From: Clostridia bacterium | GTDB lineage: Bacteria > Bacillota > Clostridia > Oscillospirales > CAG-272 | Direction: 5' to 3' | DNA length: 36,113 nt | NCBI GenBank assembly: GCA_017628075.1 | Contig: JAGBZV010000232.1 | Span: 1-36,113 of the forward strand | Part shown: piece by piece, positions 24,718 to 33,821 of the stretch | Position numbering within the stretch: the first letter of the stretch is position 1 | Layout: each line of letters starts with the position of its first letter | Made by a program: the position numbers and the translations under genes | Notes under the pieces: model-generated | Databases searched by the model: none | Told to the model about the DNA's origin: nothing | What the model saw: the letters and a program-made list of their open reading frames with translations, nothing else

Positions 24718-25911
24718 TTATTCCGTCTCCTCGGATCTGTTCTCATAAAATAGCTGCACCGTCATGCCGCCGCCCGCCACAGAAGCGTGGTAGATGCGGT
24801 TCACCGTGCGCAGCTTCGGCAGATCGGATTGTGCTTCGTCTGCGTTCACGGCCGCAATGGCTTCGTTCAGGTATTCCTCAAGTGCATAGTCGGGCAGACC
24901 GACCTCGCGCGGAATACAAAGCTCCGCCCAATATGTCCCCTCCCGTCTTGCTTCCGTCAAAATACGGACAAGCAGCGCGGGGATCTCCTCCTCGGTATCG
25001 GCAAAGCAGCCCTCTCGCTCGTAAAAGTGGTTCGTGTCGCCGCCGCTGAGCTGAAGATAGCCATCCGGCGTATGATCCGCGCCCATCTCCTCAAGCGACA
25101 AAAAATAATAACCGTGAAACGGAAGCTCGATCGCCGCAGCGTCGTTCCACATCACATCCGTATAACCGGGCACGTCCTCGGGCATCAGCGCATTCCAGGC
25201 GTGCCGGAACTCTGCCGTACCGTCCGTTGCCATACCCGTCACGGTCATGCAGCTGATCCCTGCCTCCCGGCAAAGGTATGTATACGCAGCCGCATAGCCT
25301 GTGCTGTCCGAAAGTCCGAGCACCAATGCGTCGTACGCCGTACTGCCGACGGCAGATACAGTGTCCCCATCCTGTGCCGAATAGGTCACCCGTGACACAA
25401 GCGCATCGTGCAAGCCGCGTGCACAGTCCCATCCGCCCTCGGTCCGGACACCGGCAAGCAGTACTCTCGCAGCCTCACGCATTGCCTTGCGACGCTGTGC
25501 GTCGTCCTCCATATAAGTCAGCCTTACGCAGGCGGAATACGCCCCTGCCTCCATCCTGGATTCCTGCCACAGCACGTCGCAGTATTCCGGTCTGTCCGCA
25601 GAAAGCGCCTGTACTGCACGGATGAATTCCTCCTCCGTCGGCACGAAGGCAACGCGCCGCGAGGTCCGACGGCGTCCGTCCGCAGCCCACTCAATGGCCT
25701 CGTATACCTGCTGCTCACGCGCATTCAGAGAGTTATAGCACCATAGCCCCTCCCTCACGTCTGCAGTGCCTGCACCGCCTGCTTCCGCTGCGGTGTTGGA
25801 AAAAATATGCTGTGCCAGCGCATGTGCGCAAAAATACATACCAACGCAGATAAGCAGACACAGCGGCAGCACGCTCCAGCGCTTGATGCGCGCCTTTGTG
25901 CTTCGCTTCAC
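24718..25911 (-). CDS. Membrane-anchored transglutaminase-like protein with Ser at the catalytic Cys position
   Basis: A 397-aa protein with one N-terminal membrane helix (about 13-33) and an extracytoplasmic domain. Residues 190-260 look like a transglutaminase core: SDSTGYAAAYTYLCREAGI, then FRHAWNAL with His237, then TDVMWND with Asp252. The usual GVCxGYA cysteine is replaced by Ser203, so classic transglutaminase or protease activity is doubtful. A Ser nucleophile or a binding role is possible. GTG 25911 is chosen (GGGAGG 8 nt upstream) over GTG 25920. The gene runs directly into miaB and has its own promoter. No specific function can be assigned. Confidence 0.72.
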   Translation of the reverse strand: MKRSTKARIKRWSVLPLCLLICVGMYFCAHALAQHIFSNTAAEAGGAGTADVREGLWCYNSLNAREQQVYEAIEWAADGRRRTSRRVAFVPTEEEFIRAVQALSADRPEYCDVLWQESRMEAGAYSACVRLTYMEDDAQRRKAMREAARVLLAGVRTEGGWDCARGLHDALVSRVTYSAQDGDTVSAVGSTAYDALVLGLSDSTGYAAAYTYLCREAGISCMTVTGMATDGTAEFRHAWNALMPEDVPGYTDVMWNDAAAIELPFHGYYFLSLEEMGADHTPDGYLQLSGGDTNHFYEREGCFADTEEEIPALLVRILTEARREGTYWAELCIPREVGLPDYALEEYLNEAIAAVNADEAQSDLPKLRTVNRIYHASVAGGGMTVQLFYENRSEETE

Positions 25912-25964
25912 GAAAAACACCTCCCTGCCTTTATGATCGGCATAATTCTTCTGTGTTTCATATT

Positions 25965-25993
25965 ATTATACCATATTATCTGCATAATCTCCA
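25965..25993 (-). promoter_or_regulatory. Candidate promoter of the transglutaminase-like gene and miaB run
   Basis: On minus, TATAAT (25965-25970) is preceded by TGG, an extended -10. The -35 (TGGAGA at 17 bp) is poor. It is 53 bp upstream of the start codon and divergent from the gltX promoter. Confidence 0.6.
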
Positions 25994-26106
25994 TGAAATC
26001 GGCACGGAATTTACACATTCTTCACATTTCAAGGGCGTTTTTTTCTGCGCCCATCGCATTTAACCCTCAAACGCAAAAATATCCCAAAGAAATTCAAATA
26101 AAAGGA

Positions 26107-26135
26107 TAGACAAATGCCGCTGATTGTGGTATACT
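26107..26135 (+). promoter_or_regulatory. Promoter of gltX-glnS
   Basis: TAGACA (26107-26112), 17 bp, then TATACT (26130-26135), with TGG just before the -10. Transcription should begin near 26142, giving a leader of about 73 nt. No T-box motif (AGGGTGG) is present in it. Between this and the divergent promoter, about 110 bp hold nothing recognisable. Confidence 0.78.
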
Positions 26136-26214
26136 ATTGTATATGTACAGTTATTTTGGCACAGATATTTTATTTGCGGCACTCCGCAATTCCGATTCAG
26201 AAAGGATATACAAC

Positions 26215-27897
26215 ATGGATTACCAAGCACTCGCAGAGCTTCTTTTTCCAAACGTCACCGCAACGGTCGAGGAAATCGAGGCACGCTACCCCGCACGTAA
26301 CCTGCCCGAAGGCGCAAAGGTTACGCGGTTTGCGCCAAGCCCCACAGGATTCGTCCACTTCGGCGGTATGTATCAGGCCGTGGTCGACGAAAGACTCGCA
26401 CACCAATCCGGAGGTGTATTCTTTTTGCGTATCGAGGACACCGACGGTCAGCGTGAGATCAAGGGCGCAGTCGAAGCACTGCTGCGCACCCTCTCCGACT
26501 ACGGTGTAGCATACGACGAGGGCCCCCGCATCGACGAAAACGGAAACCTCCACGAGGTCGGCGCATACGGACCGTACAAGCAGTCCCAGCGTGCAGAGCT
26601 GTATCACGTTTTCGCAAAGAAGCTCGTTGCCGAGGGTAAGGCATACCCGTGCTTCACAACGGCAGAGGAGCTTGAGGAGATCCAGGAAACCGATAAAAAG
26701 GCGGAGATCAAAAACACCGACTGGCACGTTGCAGCAGAGCAGAAGCGCGCCGCAATGCTGGCAGGAAGAGTCTTCACCATGGAGGAGGTCCGCGCACACC
26801 TTGCGGCAGGCGACCCCTTTGTGATCCGGATCCTTGCAAACGGCGATCCCGACAAGAAGACGAAATTCACAGATCAGGTCAAGGGCAGCCTTGAGGTACC
26901 GGAAAACGACGAGGACTTCGTTCTGCTCAAATCCGACGGCATCCCCACCTATCACTTTGCGCACGCAGTTGACGACCACCTCATGAAGACCACGCACGTC
27001 ATTCGCGGCGAGGACTGGCTTCCCTCCCTGCCCAAGCACATCATGCTGTTCAACTACCTCGGCTTTAAGATGCCCAAATATCTGCATACCGCACAGATTC
27101 TGAAAACCGATGAAAACGGCGGCAAAAAGAAGCTCTCCAAGCGTGATATGGGTGCCAAGATGGACGACTACCGCGAGATGGGTTACGTCACAGAGGCGGT
27201 TTGGGAATACCTGCTCACCCTGCTGAATTCCAACTTTGAGGAATGGCACGCGCAGAATCCGGACAAGTCCTGCCTTGACTTCCCGTTCAATATCAAGAAG
27301 ATGGCAACGTCTGGCTGCCTCTTCGATTTCACAAAGCTCAACGACGTTTCCAAGAACGTCCTCTCCAAAATGACCGCCGACGAGATCTACACAAAGTTCC
27401 TTGATTGGGCACAGCAGTTTGATCCTGCGTTTGCCGCGTGCCTTGCAGCGGATCCCGACAAGGCAAAGGCAATCTTCGCCATCGGACGCGGCGGAAAAAA
27501 GCCGAGAAAGGATTTGACCACCTGGAAGGACGTCAAGCCGTACATGAGCTTCTTCTACACCCCGTATTTCAGCGTTGACCGCACGCCCCTTGCACGCTTT
27601 CCCGAGGAGGACGTTACTGCCGTCTGCACGCGCTTCCTTGAATCGTGGGATCCGGCAGACGAGATGGGCGCTTGGTTTGATAAGATCAAGGGAATCGCCG
27701 ATGCACTCGGATACGCCTCCGATATGAAGGCGTATAAGGCAGACCCTACGGCATTCAAGGGCAGCGTTGCCGACGTTTCGATGTTTCTGCGCGTCGCTGT
27801 AACCGGACGGGAAAACGCCCCCGACCTCTATACCGTCATGCAGATTCTCGGAGACAATGAAACACGTGCACGTATCCAGGCACTTATGAACGTATAA
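26215..27897 (+). CDS. gltX: Glutamate--tRNA ligase
   Basis: A class I aminoacyl-tRNA synthetase that charges tRNA-Glu. The 560 aa are longer than typical bacterial GluRS (about 470-490), with extra sequence in the middle and C-terminal parts. The HIGH-type motif lies in RFAPSPTGFVHFGG, and the KMSKS-type loop is KKKLSKRD. FLRIEDTDGQREIKGA is characteristic of GluRS rather than GlnRS. ATG 26215 has AAAGGA 8 nt upstream; an upstream in-frame ATG at 26137 lies at the transcription start and is rejected. glnS follows 12 bp later, so both are in one operon. Confidence 0.93.
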   Translation: MDYQALAELLFPNVTATVEEIEARYPARNLPEGAKVTRFAPSPTGFVHFGGMYQAVVDERLAHQSGGVFFLRIEDTDGQREIKGAVEALLRTLSDYGVAYDEGPRIDENGNLHEVGAYGPYKQSQRAELYHVFAKKLVAEGKAYPCFTTAEELEEIQETDKKAEIKNTDWHVAAEQKRAAMLAGRVFTMEEVRAHLAAGDPFVIRILANGDPDKKTKFTDQVKGSLEVPENDEDFVLLKSDGIPTYHFAHAVDDHLMKTTHVIRGEDWLPSLPKHIMLFNYLGFKMPKYLHTAQILKTDENGGKKKLSKRDMGAKMDDYREMGYVTEAVWEYLLTLLNSNFEEWHAQNPDKSCLDFPFNIKKMATSGCLFDFTKLNDVSKNVLSKMTADEIYTKFLDWAQQFDPAFAACLAADPDKAKAIFAIGRGGKKPRKDLTTWKDVKPYMSFFYTPYFSVDRTPLARFPEEDVTAVCTRFLESWDPADEMGAWFDKIKGIADALGYASDMKAYKADPTAFKGSVADVSMFLRVAVTGRENAPDLYTVMQILGDNETRARIQALMNV

Positions 27898-27909
27898 AAG
27901 GAGACCGAC

Positions 27910-29571
27910 ATGGAAGAGATCAAAGAAATAAAAGCCTCAAATTTTATCTGGGACGCAATTGAAGAGGATCTGGCTGTGGGCCGCTATCCCTCCGTTCATA
28001 CACGCTTCCCGCCGGAGCCAAACGGCTACCTGCACATTGGCCACTGCAAGGCGCTCGTCATTGACTTCGGTACCGCAAAGCGCTTTGGCGGCATCTGCAA
28101 CCTCCGTATGGATGATACCAACCCCGCAAAGGAAGACACCGAATACGTCGACGCCATCAAGGAAGACATCCATTGGCTCGGCTTTGACTGGGACGACCGC
28201 TTCTTCTATGGCTCCGATTACTTTGAGGCCGATTACGAATATGCGGTTGAGCTGATCAAAAAAGGACTTGCATACGTCTGTGAGCTGACAGCAGAGCAGT
28301 TCCGCGATCCCAAGTATTGCGGTGACGTCAACACCCCCGCCGTTTCTCCGTGGAGAGATCGTCCCATCGAGGAATCTCTGGATCTGTTCGCCCGCATGAG
28401 AGCCGGCGAATTCCCGGAGGGTAAATATACCCTGCGTGCAAGGATCGATCTTGCATCCGGCAATTTCTGCATGAGAGACCCCGTTCTGTACCGTATCCGC
28501 TACATCGAGCACCACAGACAGGGTACGAAATGGTGTATCTATCCCATGTACGACTTTGCACACCCCATCCAGGATGCCATTGAGGGCATTTCTCACTCCC
28601 TGTGCTCTCTGGAATATGAAATTCACAGACCGCTTTACGATTGGGTTATTGAAAACTGCTCCGTACCGTCGAAGCCCCGTCAGATCGAATTCGCCCGCCT
28701 GAATATGACGAACACCGTTATGTCCAAGCGCTTTTTGCGCCATCTCGTGGAATCCGGCCTGGTCGACGGATGGGACGATCCCCGTATGCCCACGCTGTGC
28801 GGTCTTCGCCGCCGCGGCTATACCCCCGGATCCATTCTCGATTTCTGCTCCCGCATCGGCGTATCCAAGGCAAACTCCCTTGTGGAGATCGGCCTTTTAG
28901 AGGCGTGCGTACGTGATGAGCTCAACGAAACGGCACCCCGCCGCATCGCAGTCCAAAATCCCATCAAGATTATCGTTGACAACTATCCGGAGGATAAGGT
29001 CGAGTACTTTGCAGTACCCAACCATCCTCAGCATCCGGAAATGGGCACAAGAGACGTTCCCTTCAGCCGCGAGCTGTATATCGACGCATCCGACTTCGCG
29101 CTCGTGCCTCCCCCCAAGTTCCACCGTCTTAAGCCCGATTCTGAGGTGCGTCTGATGGGCGCATATATCATGAAATGCGGTGAGATCGTTCTCAACGACG
29201 ACGGCACGATCAAGGAGATCCACACGACCGTTGACCTTGAAACCGGAAACGGAAATCCCGCTGACGGCAGAAAGATCAAGGGTACGATCCACTGGCTCTC
29301 TGCAAACCACGCAGAGGAAGCAACCGTTATCCTCTACAACCGCCTCTTTACCGAGGAAAACATGAACGAGATCGACTCCGCAGACTACGATCAGTATCTC
29401 AATCCCTCCTCTGCCGTCCGCGTTGAACACGTCAAGATCGAACGCGCGCTGGCAAACGCTGCTCCCGGCGAGCAATTCCAGTTCGTCCGCGACGGATACT
29501 ACTGCAAGGACACCAAGTTTGACAACACCTTCAACCGCGTTGTTACCCTCAAGGATTCCTTTAAGGCCTGA
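27910..29571 (+). CDS. glnS: Glutamine--tRNA ligase
   Basis: Charges tRNA-Gln directly. The 553 aa are full length. Motifs: HIGH as FPPEPNGYLHIGH, RMDDTNPAKED, DFAHPIQDAIEGISHSLCSLEYEIHRPLYDW (a GlnRS hallmark, in pieces), and MSKRFL for KMSKS. An anticodon-binding beta-barrel domain covers about 340-550. AAGGAG lies 8 nt before the ATG. Many Firmicutes lack GlnRS and use GatCAB with a non-discriminating GluRS, so a true GlnRS here probably has a history of transfer. It is followed by a strong terminator. Confidence 0.95.
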   Translation: MEEIKEIKASNFIWDAIEEDLAVGRYPSVHTRFPPEPNGYLHIGHCKALVIDFGTAKRFGGICNLRMDDTNPAKEDTEYVDAIKEDIHWLGFDWDDRFFYGSDYFEADYEYAVELIKKGLAYVCELTAEQFRDPKYCGDVNTPAVSPWRDRPIEESLDLFARMRAGEFPEGKYTLRARIDLASGNFCMRDPVLYRIRYIEHHRQGTKWCIYPMYDFAHPIQDAIEGISHSLCSLEYEIHRPLYDWVIENCSVPSKPRQIEFARLNMTNTVMSKRFLRHLVESGLVDGWDDPRMPTLCGLRRRGYTPGSILDFCSRIGVSKANSLVEIGLLEACVRDELNETAPRRIAVQNPIKIIVDNYPEDKVEYFAVPNHPQHPEMGTRDVPFSRELYIDASDFALVPPPKFHRLKPDSEVRLMGAYIMKCGEIVLNDDGTIKEIHTTVDLETGNGNPADGRKIKGTIHWLSANHAEEATVILYNRLFTEENMNEIDSADYDQYLNPSSAVRVEHVKIERALANAAPGEQFQFVRDGYYCKDTKFDNTFNRVVTLKDSFKA

Positions 29572-29628
29572 TGCGGCATACGCCCCGTGCGGGATGCAGT
29601 CCCGCAAAAACGCCATACAAACGATTAC

Positions 29629-29669
29629 GGACCGGAGATGCAGAAGCATCTCCGGTCCGCTTTGCTTTT
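29629..29669 (+). terminator. Rho-independent terminator after glnS
   Basis: A perfect 13-bp stem GGACCGGAGATGC / GCATCTCCGGTCC with loop AGAA, then GCTTTGCTTTTC. It sits between convergent glnS and the small minus-strand gene. On minus no T-tract follows. Confidence 0.8.
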
Positions 29670-29671
29670 CT

Positions 29672-30088
29672 TCATTTGTGATCGTGCGCGTCAAACTTGC
29701 CGTGCAGATCGTAGTACCAGGCGCCGTCTGTCATGCGGAAGCCGAGCCACTTGATCAGATGCTCACACGCAGAAGCACCGCCCTCAAAATACGCCTCGTG
29801 CGTGCCCGTCAGATCCATAAAATTGAGCGTCTGCCGTCCCATAATGAACAGCGCCTCCTCGTCGTCAACGCCGGGTGCGCAAACGAGATCCAGGATCCGT
29901 CCGATCACGCGCTCGCCAACCGCCTCTCCGACCGTAAACTGAGAAATGCCGACAAACGTATCCTCGTCGTCGGGGCCCTCGCCCAGATGCGCCTGATAAC
30001 ACAGCGCACCGGCGCGGAACGGAACGCCGCACTGTGCACACAGTGCACGCTGAAGCGCCTCGTCCTGAATCGGCTTAATAATCAGCAT
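29672..30088 (-). CDS. Small GNAT-like (acetyltransferase-like) protein of unknown function
   Basis: A 138-aa acidic protein. Order and character of its segments recall GNAT folds: an N-terminal strand (MLIIKPIQD), a middle VGISQF-type strand, an ILDLVCAPGVDDEEALFIMGRQTLNF segment (strand then helix) and a C-terminal HLIKWLGFR...WYYDL. A clear acetyl-CoA loop (Q/RxxGxG/A) is not seen, so activity is uncertain. AGGAGG lies 7 nt before the ATG, overlapping the rluB stop region (TAA then GGAGG), so it is the last gene of the scpA-rluB operon. Two Cys (CAQC) occur near residues 17-20. Confidence 0.6.
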   Translation of the reverse strand: MLIIKPIQDEALQRALCAQCGVPFRAGALCYQAHLGEGPDDEDTFVGISQFTVGEAVGERVIGRILDLVCAPGVDDEEALFIMGRQTLNFMDLTGTHEAYFEGGASACEHLIKWLGFRMTDGAWYYDLHGKFDAHDHK

Positions 30089-30100
30089 ATCCGCCCCTCC

Positions 30101-30985
30101 TTACTGCTTCGGCTTTCTCGCGCCCTTGGGTGCGTGAGAGAAGTGCTCAGTAAAGCGCACACCTGCACGACCGGCACGGTGAGAGGGAGAATGTGACTTG
30201 CGCTTGATATCGGCAATCGCATCTGCACGCTCGTCACGCGCCGCGTGCTTGAACCGATCAGCGCCCTCCGGCATCAGATGCGAAAGCTCCTGCGGCGTCA
30301 GGTAGCGCCACTTTCCGAGGCGCAGATTTCCAAGCGGAATCTCTCCGATGGCAATGCGCTTCAGTCGGATGATCTTCAGACCGACCTGCTCGCACATCTT
30401 TCTGATCTGACGGTTTCTGCCCTCATAGAGCTCCATCTGCAGCGTTGCGTGCGTGTCATCCTTTTCCAGAACCGTCACGGCCACGGGACGGATGGGCGTG
30501 CCGTCGATCTCAAGGGGAGATCCCAGCTGCGCAAGCTGTGCATCGGTCGGAATTCCTTCGATACGGACGTTATAGTATTTGGGCACCTCGTGACTGGGGT
30601 GCATCATGTAGTTTGCAAAATCGCCGTCATTTGTAAGAATAAGCATACCCTCGGAAACCTTATCCAGCCGGCCGACGGGATACACGCGACAGCCAACGTC
30701 AGCGACAAGCTGCCTGACGCACTTGCGTCCAAGGTCATCGTCCATCGTCGTAACGTAGCCGCGCGGCTTATTCAGCACGATATAGGTCTTCTTCTCGGTG
30801 TTGTCCGGCAGGTAGATACGGCGTCCGCCATAGCGGACCTCATCCTTTTGGGGATCGATCTTCTGACCGAGCACGGCAGGCTCGCCGTTAACTGTAATCT
30901 CACCGTTTTCAATGGCACGCTCTGCTGCACGGCGCGATATCACACCGGCGTCTGACATATATTTTTGAAGTCTGATTGTTTCCAT
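30101..30985 (-). CDS. rluB: 23S rRNA pseudouridine synthase, RluB/RsuA family
   Basis: Isomerises a uridine of the 23S rRNA peptidyl-transferase region. The 294 aa have an N-terminal S4 RNA-binding domain (1-55; MSDAGVISRRAAERAIENG), the catalytic motif GRLDKVSEGMLILTNDG with Asp108, the KPRGYVTT loop, and EGRNRQIRKM near 210. A basic tail of about 40 residues (Lys/Arg/His-rich) follows the core. ATG 30985 begins METIRLQKYM, as in the family. Longer readings upstream overlap the carboxypeptidase. RluB versus a close paralogue cannot be decided, but synteny with scpAB supports RluB. Confidence 0.93.
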   Translation of the reverse strand: METIRLQKYMSDAGVISRRAAERAIENGEITVNGEPAVLGQKIDPQKDEVRYGGRRIYLPDNTEKKTYIVLNKPRGYVTTMDDDLGRKCVRQLVADVGCRVYPVGRLDKVSEGMLILTNDGDFANYMMHPSHEVPKYYNVRIEGIPTDAQLAQLGSPLEIDGTPIRPVAVTVLEKDDTHATLQMELYEGRNRQIRKMCEQVGLKIIRLKRIAIGEIPLGNLRLGKWRYLTPQELSHLMPEGADRFKHAARDERADAIADIKRKSHSPSHRAGRAGVRFTEHFSHAPKGARKPKQ

Positions 30986-31004
30986 GTCCTTTGTTATCCT
31001 TGCT

Positions 31005-32366
31005 TTATTTGATCTTGAATAGCGATTTGATCCTCTGCCAAAGCCCCGGCTTCTGATATGCCGGTACGTTCTCACACGCATACAGCGGTACCTCTGCGTA
31101 TACCGTACCCGTGTCTGCATCCGTATACACCACGCATCCGACCACGTCCCCGGCCGATACCGGCGCATACAGGAACCGCGGACAGCGAAGCTCGCGCCGG
31201 ATCTCACCGTGACTGCGCAAAAGAATGACTGCATGAGCGTCCGTGTTTTTCACCGCCGTGCTCACGACGCTTCCGCTTTGTACCGCACCTCCGCCCGCAA
31301 GAGCGGCTCCTACCACGGGCAGAACGGCATACTGCTCTCCCGCCTCCGTCAGCACCACACGCTCTACCTGGGAAAATCCCCATTCGTAGAGCGCCGTGTG
31401 GTCGTTCCAATCGTCCGGTGCGTCAAGCGTCACGCAATACAGCGTAATTCCATCCCGCGTACACGCAGACACAAGGCAGCGCCCCGCATCCTTGGTATAT
31501 CCGGTTTTTATACCGATGCACCCCTCAAGGTTCTTGAGCAGCTTATTGTGGTTGATCAGCAGACGCACACCCTCACTGCCGCACAGAGGGATCTCCTTTT
31601 TATAGCAGGAAACCGACGCTCTGAACGCCGGGTATTCCATTGCGGCACGTGCAATGACGGACAGCTCCCGCGCCGTCGTATAATGCTCTCGGTGAGAAAG
31701 CCCGTGCGGATTCATAAAATGCGTATCGGTTAAGCCAAGTGACGCGGCACACGCGTTCATTTTCGAGGCAAACGCATCAAGCGATCCCGCGTGCGCAATC
31801 GCCAATGCCGCCGCGGCATCGTTTGCACTCTCCATAAGGACCGCATCGAGAAGTTGTCCGGCAGTAAGTGACTCTCCCTCGTACAGATATATAGAGGAGC
31901 CCTCCACGCCGACCGCCTCCGGGGGAATTGTAACAGACGCGTCAAGATCCATGCCTGCAGAGAGCACCGTCAGCGCCGTCATGATCTTGGTTGTGCTTGC
32001 CATCGGCATCCGCGTATCCGCGTTGAACGCCCAGAGCACACTGCCCTCCTCATCCACAAGGATGGCAGACGATGCAGATATCGTGCCCGGAAACTCCTGT
32101 GAAACGGTCCCCACGGAAATCACCGGAAGCTCCTCATCAGGAGCAATCGTATCCGGTGCCGAGGCATATACTGCCGTCAAAAGCGAACAAAGCAGTACCG
32201 ATACCAGCAAGCACCGTATCGTGCAGAAGCGAGCTGCACCGCCCGTATGAGAACAGCGGGATCTGTGCAAGCGTCCGAATAAACGTGTATTTTTCAAAAC
32301 GGAGGCCTTCCTTTTCAGCAAATTCGGCAGGAGCACCGCAATCGGTAAGCTCCCCTTTGACGCCAT
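31005..32366 (-). CDS. D-alanyl-D-alanine carboxypeptidase, peptidase family S11
   Basis: A penicillin-binding-protein-type enzyme that trims the terminal D-Ala of peptidoglycan stem peptides outside the membrane. The triad is complete: SxxK as S124TTK127, SxN as S180AN182 and KTG as K286TG288. An N-terminal membrane or signal helix lies at about 50-68. A C-terminal domain (about 345-450) ends in a basic amphipathic helix (LWQRIKSLFKIK), typical of S11 membrane attachment. Location next to gerW, scpA/scpB and rluB suggests the spore-cortex type (DacB-like). The start is uncertain: ATG 32366 has a poor Shine-Dalgarno, while TTG 32297 has AGGAAGG 8 nt away. Confidence 0.9.
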   Translation of the reverse strand: MASKGSLPIAVLLPNLLKRKASVLKNTRLFGRLHRSRCSHTGGAARFCTIRCLLVSVLLCSLLTAVYASAPDTIAPDEELPVISVGTVSQEFPGTISASSAILVDEEGSVLWAFNADTRMPMASTTKIMTALTVLSAGMDLDASVTIPPEAVGVEGSSIYLYEGESLTAGQLLDAVLMESANDAAAALAIAHAGSLDAFASKMNACAASLGLTDTHFMNPHGLSHREHYTTARELSVIARAAMEYPAFRASVSCYKKEIPLCGSEGVRLLINHNKLLKNLEGCIGIKTGYTKDAGRCLVSACTRDGITLYCVTLDAPDDWNDHTALYEWGFSQVERVVLTEAGEQYAVLPVVGAALAGGGAVQSGSVVSTAVKNTDAHAVILLRSHGEIRRELRCPRFLYAPVSAGDVVGCVVYTDADTGTVYAEVPLYACENVPAYQKPGLWQRIKSLFKIK

Positions 32367-32402
32367 TCTATGCTGCGTTGGTGTCCGTTATGTGTATCAG
32401 CG

Positions 32403-32891
32403 TTACTGTGCGGCGTCCTCGCCGTCCTGCTGTTCGTCCGCAGACGCTTCAGCCGTATCAAAGGCTTCGTTCTTTTCGTTTTCGGGGTCTGCCTTTTTCT
32501 TTTTGGGGATCATAGCCTTGATCTTTTCGATGATCTCGGGTGCACGCTCCACGAGGGAGGAAATATTGTAGCCCAGATCCGCCGGCTTGGAGGTCGGGTT
32601 GGATACGTTCATCATCTCAACGGAGCCGTCCGAATGTACGACGATAAATGCAACCGGAACAACGGTCACACCGGATCCGCCGCCGCCGCCAAAGTTATTG
32701 TTTCCCGCAGTTTTTTTGCTTTCGTAGTCAACACCGCCCGAAGCAATGCCCATAGAGATCTTTGACACGGGAATGATGGTCGTACCGGAATTCGTTTCGA
32801 TCGGCGTACCGATAATCGTATTGGCATCCACGACCGTACGGATGTCCTCCAGTGCATTTGCAATGATACCGGAAACCTTAGTTTCTGCCAT
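32403..32891 (-). CDS. gerW: GerW/YtfJ family sporulation protein
   Basis: A 162-aa member of the YtfJ (GerW) family, needed in Bacillus for lysozyme-type germination behaviour and found in spores. Characteristic features: GIIANALEDIRTVVDANTIIG at the start, TIIPVSKISMG, a glycine-rich loop (FGGGGGSGV), and VVPVAFIVV. The tail is acidic and Lys/Glu-rich. It lies 36 bp before the carboxypeptidase and 102 bp after ytfI in the same direction. GAGGA is about 6 nt upstream of the ATG. Confidence 0.93.
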   Translation of the reverse strand: MAETKVSGIIANALEDIRTVVDANTIIGTPIETNSGTTIIPVSKISMGIASGGVDYESKKTAGNNNFGGGGGSGVTVVPVAFIVVHSDGSVEMMNVSNPTSKPADLGYNISSLVERAPEIIEKIKAMIPKKKKADPENEKNEAFDTAEASADEQQDGEDAAQ

Positions 32892-32993
32892 AGTGAAGTC
32901 CTCGCTTTCTGAATTTTGGAATTGCAGATACGCATCCCTGTGGGATGCCGTGCTTGCTGTAATAGGAAATGGGCGCCTCTGTACCGCTCGGAT

Positions 32994-33794
32994 TCAGCGC
33001 TTCAATTCGCGGATCATCTCGGCGCGCGCCTGTGCTTCCTTTTGCTGACGCGCCAGCTTTTCCTCCGCGGATTCCTTACGCCGCGCCTCCGTCTGTACGG
33101 AGAGTGCCGCAGCGCCGCCGGAAATCAGAAGTGCGGCAATCTGCCACAGCGCAATGGAGAACGTAATTTTCCCTCGTACAGAGGGCTTCTCCGCGCAAAA
33201 GTCGGCGTATATGGAGATCCGGTTTTTCCGTACACGCCGGAACATCCGGGTATGGGAGAGCAGATTCCAGAGATTCTCCATCGCAGCCCATGCCCATCCG
33301 TACAGAATTGCCGTGCTTGCGGGCTCCTTTGAGCCTGCAGTAATATCAAGATAGGAAATATTTACGCGGAGATACTTGCCGAATCTGTCGAGCAGCACCC
33401 CCGTCAGCACGAGCACGAGCTTGATAATATGCTTTACGCCGCGCTTCCTTGGCGTATAACCGCTGTGTGCGGTGCGTTTTTCCGCACGCTGCTGTGCACG
33501 CTGCTTTTTCTGCTTACGGCGCTCCGCCTTCTTTTCCTTTGCCTTGGCTGCCGCCTCTGCCTTTTTCCTCTTTTTTTCGTAGAGGCGCTCCAGCGCATCG
33601 CGCCGGAATCGCTTTAGATTGGGAAGGCGCTTTTTACGCGGCAAGATGCCGATTCGAAAGAACAGTACCCAAATTGCAAGACGGAAATCAACGTGCCGCG
33701 CGGAGTCAAAGGTACAGACGATGCGGAGGGGAACGACGAACAGAAGCACGAAAAACAAAAGAATCCCGAGCAAGATCATCGCCGCCAGGCTCAT
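32994..33794 (-). CDS. ytfI: DUF2953 domain protein (YtfI-like), membrane-anchored
   Basis: A 266-aa protein with an N-terminal membrane helix (about 4-25), a very basic Lys/Ala/Arg-rich stretch with coiled-coil character (about 68-115), and a DUF2953-like soluble part (KHIIKLVLVLTG, ILYGWAWAAMENL, RISIYADF, GKITFSIALWQIAALL). DUF2953 genes sit next to gerW in many spore formers, which supports the assignment. The function is unknown; a sporulation role is inferred from neighbours. The C-terminal 35 residues are again charged and helical. Confidence 0.82.
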   Translation of the reverse strand: MSLAAMILLGILLFFVLLFVVPLRIVCTFDSARHVDFRLAIWVLFFRIGILPRKKRLPNLKRFRRDALERLYEKKRKKAEAAAKAKEKKAERRKQKKQRAQQRAEKRTAHSGYTPRKRGVKHIIKLVLVLTGVLLDRFGKYLRVNISYLDITAGSKEPASTAILYGWAWAAMENLWNLLSHTRMFRRVRKNRISIYADFCAEKPSVRGKITFSIALWQIAALLISGGAAALSVQTEARRKESAEEKLARQQKEAQARAEMIRELKR

Positions 33795-33821
33795 TACGTA
33801 CTCCCCCCAAAAACCGTTTGA

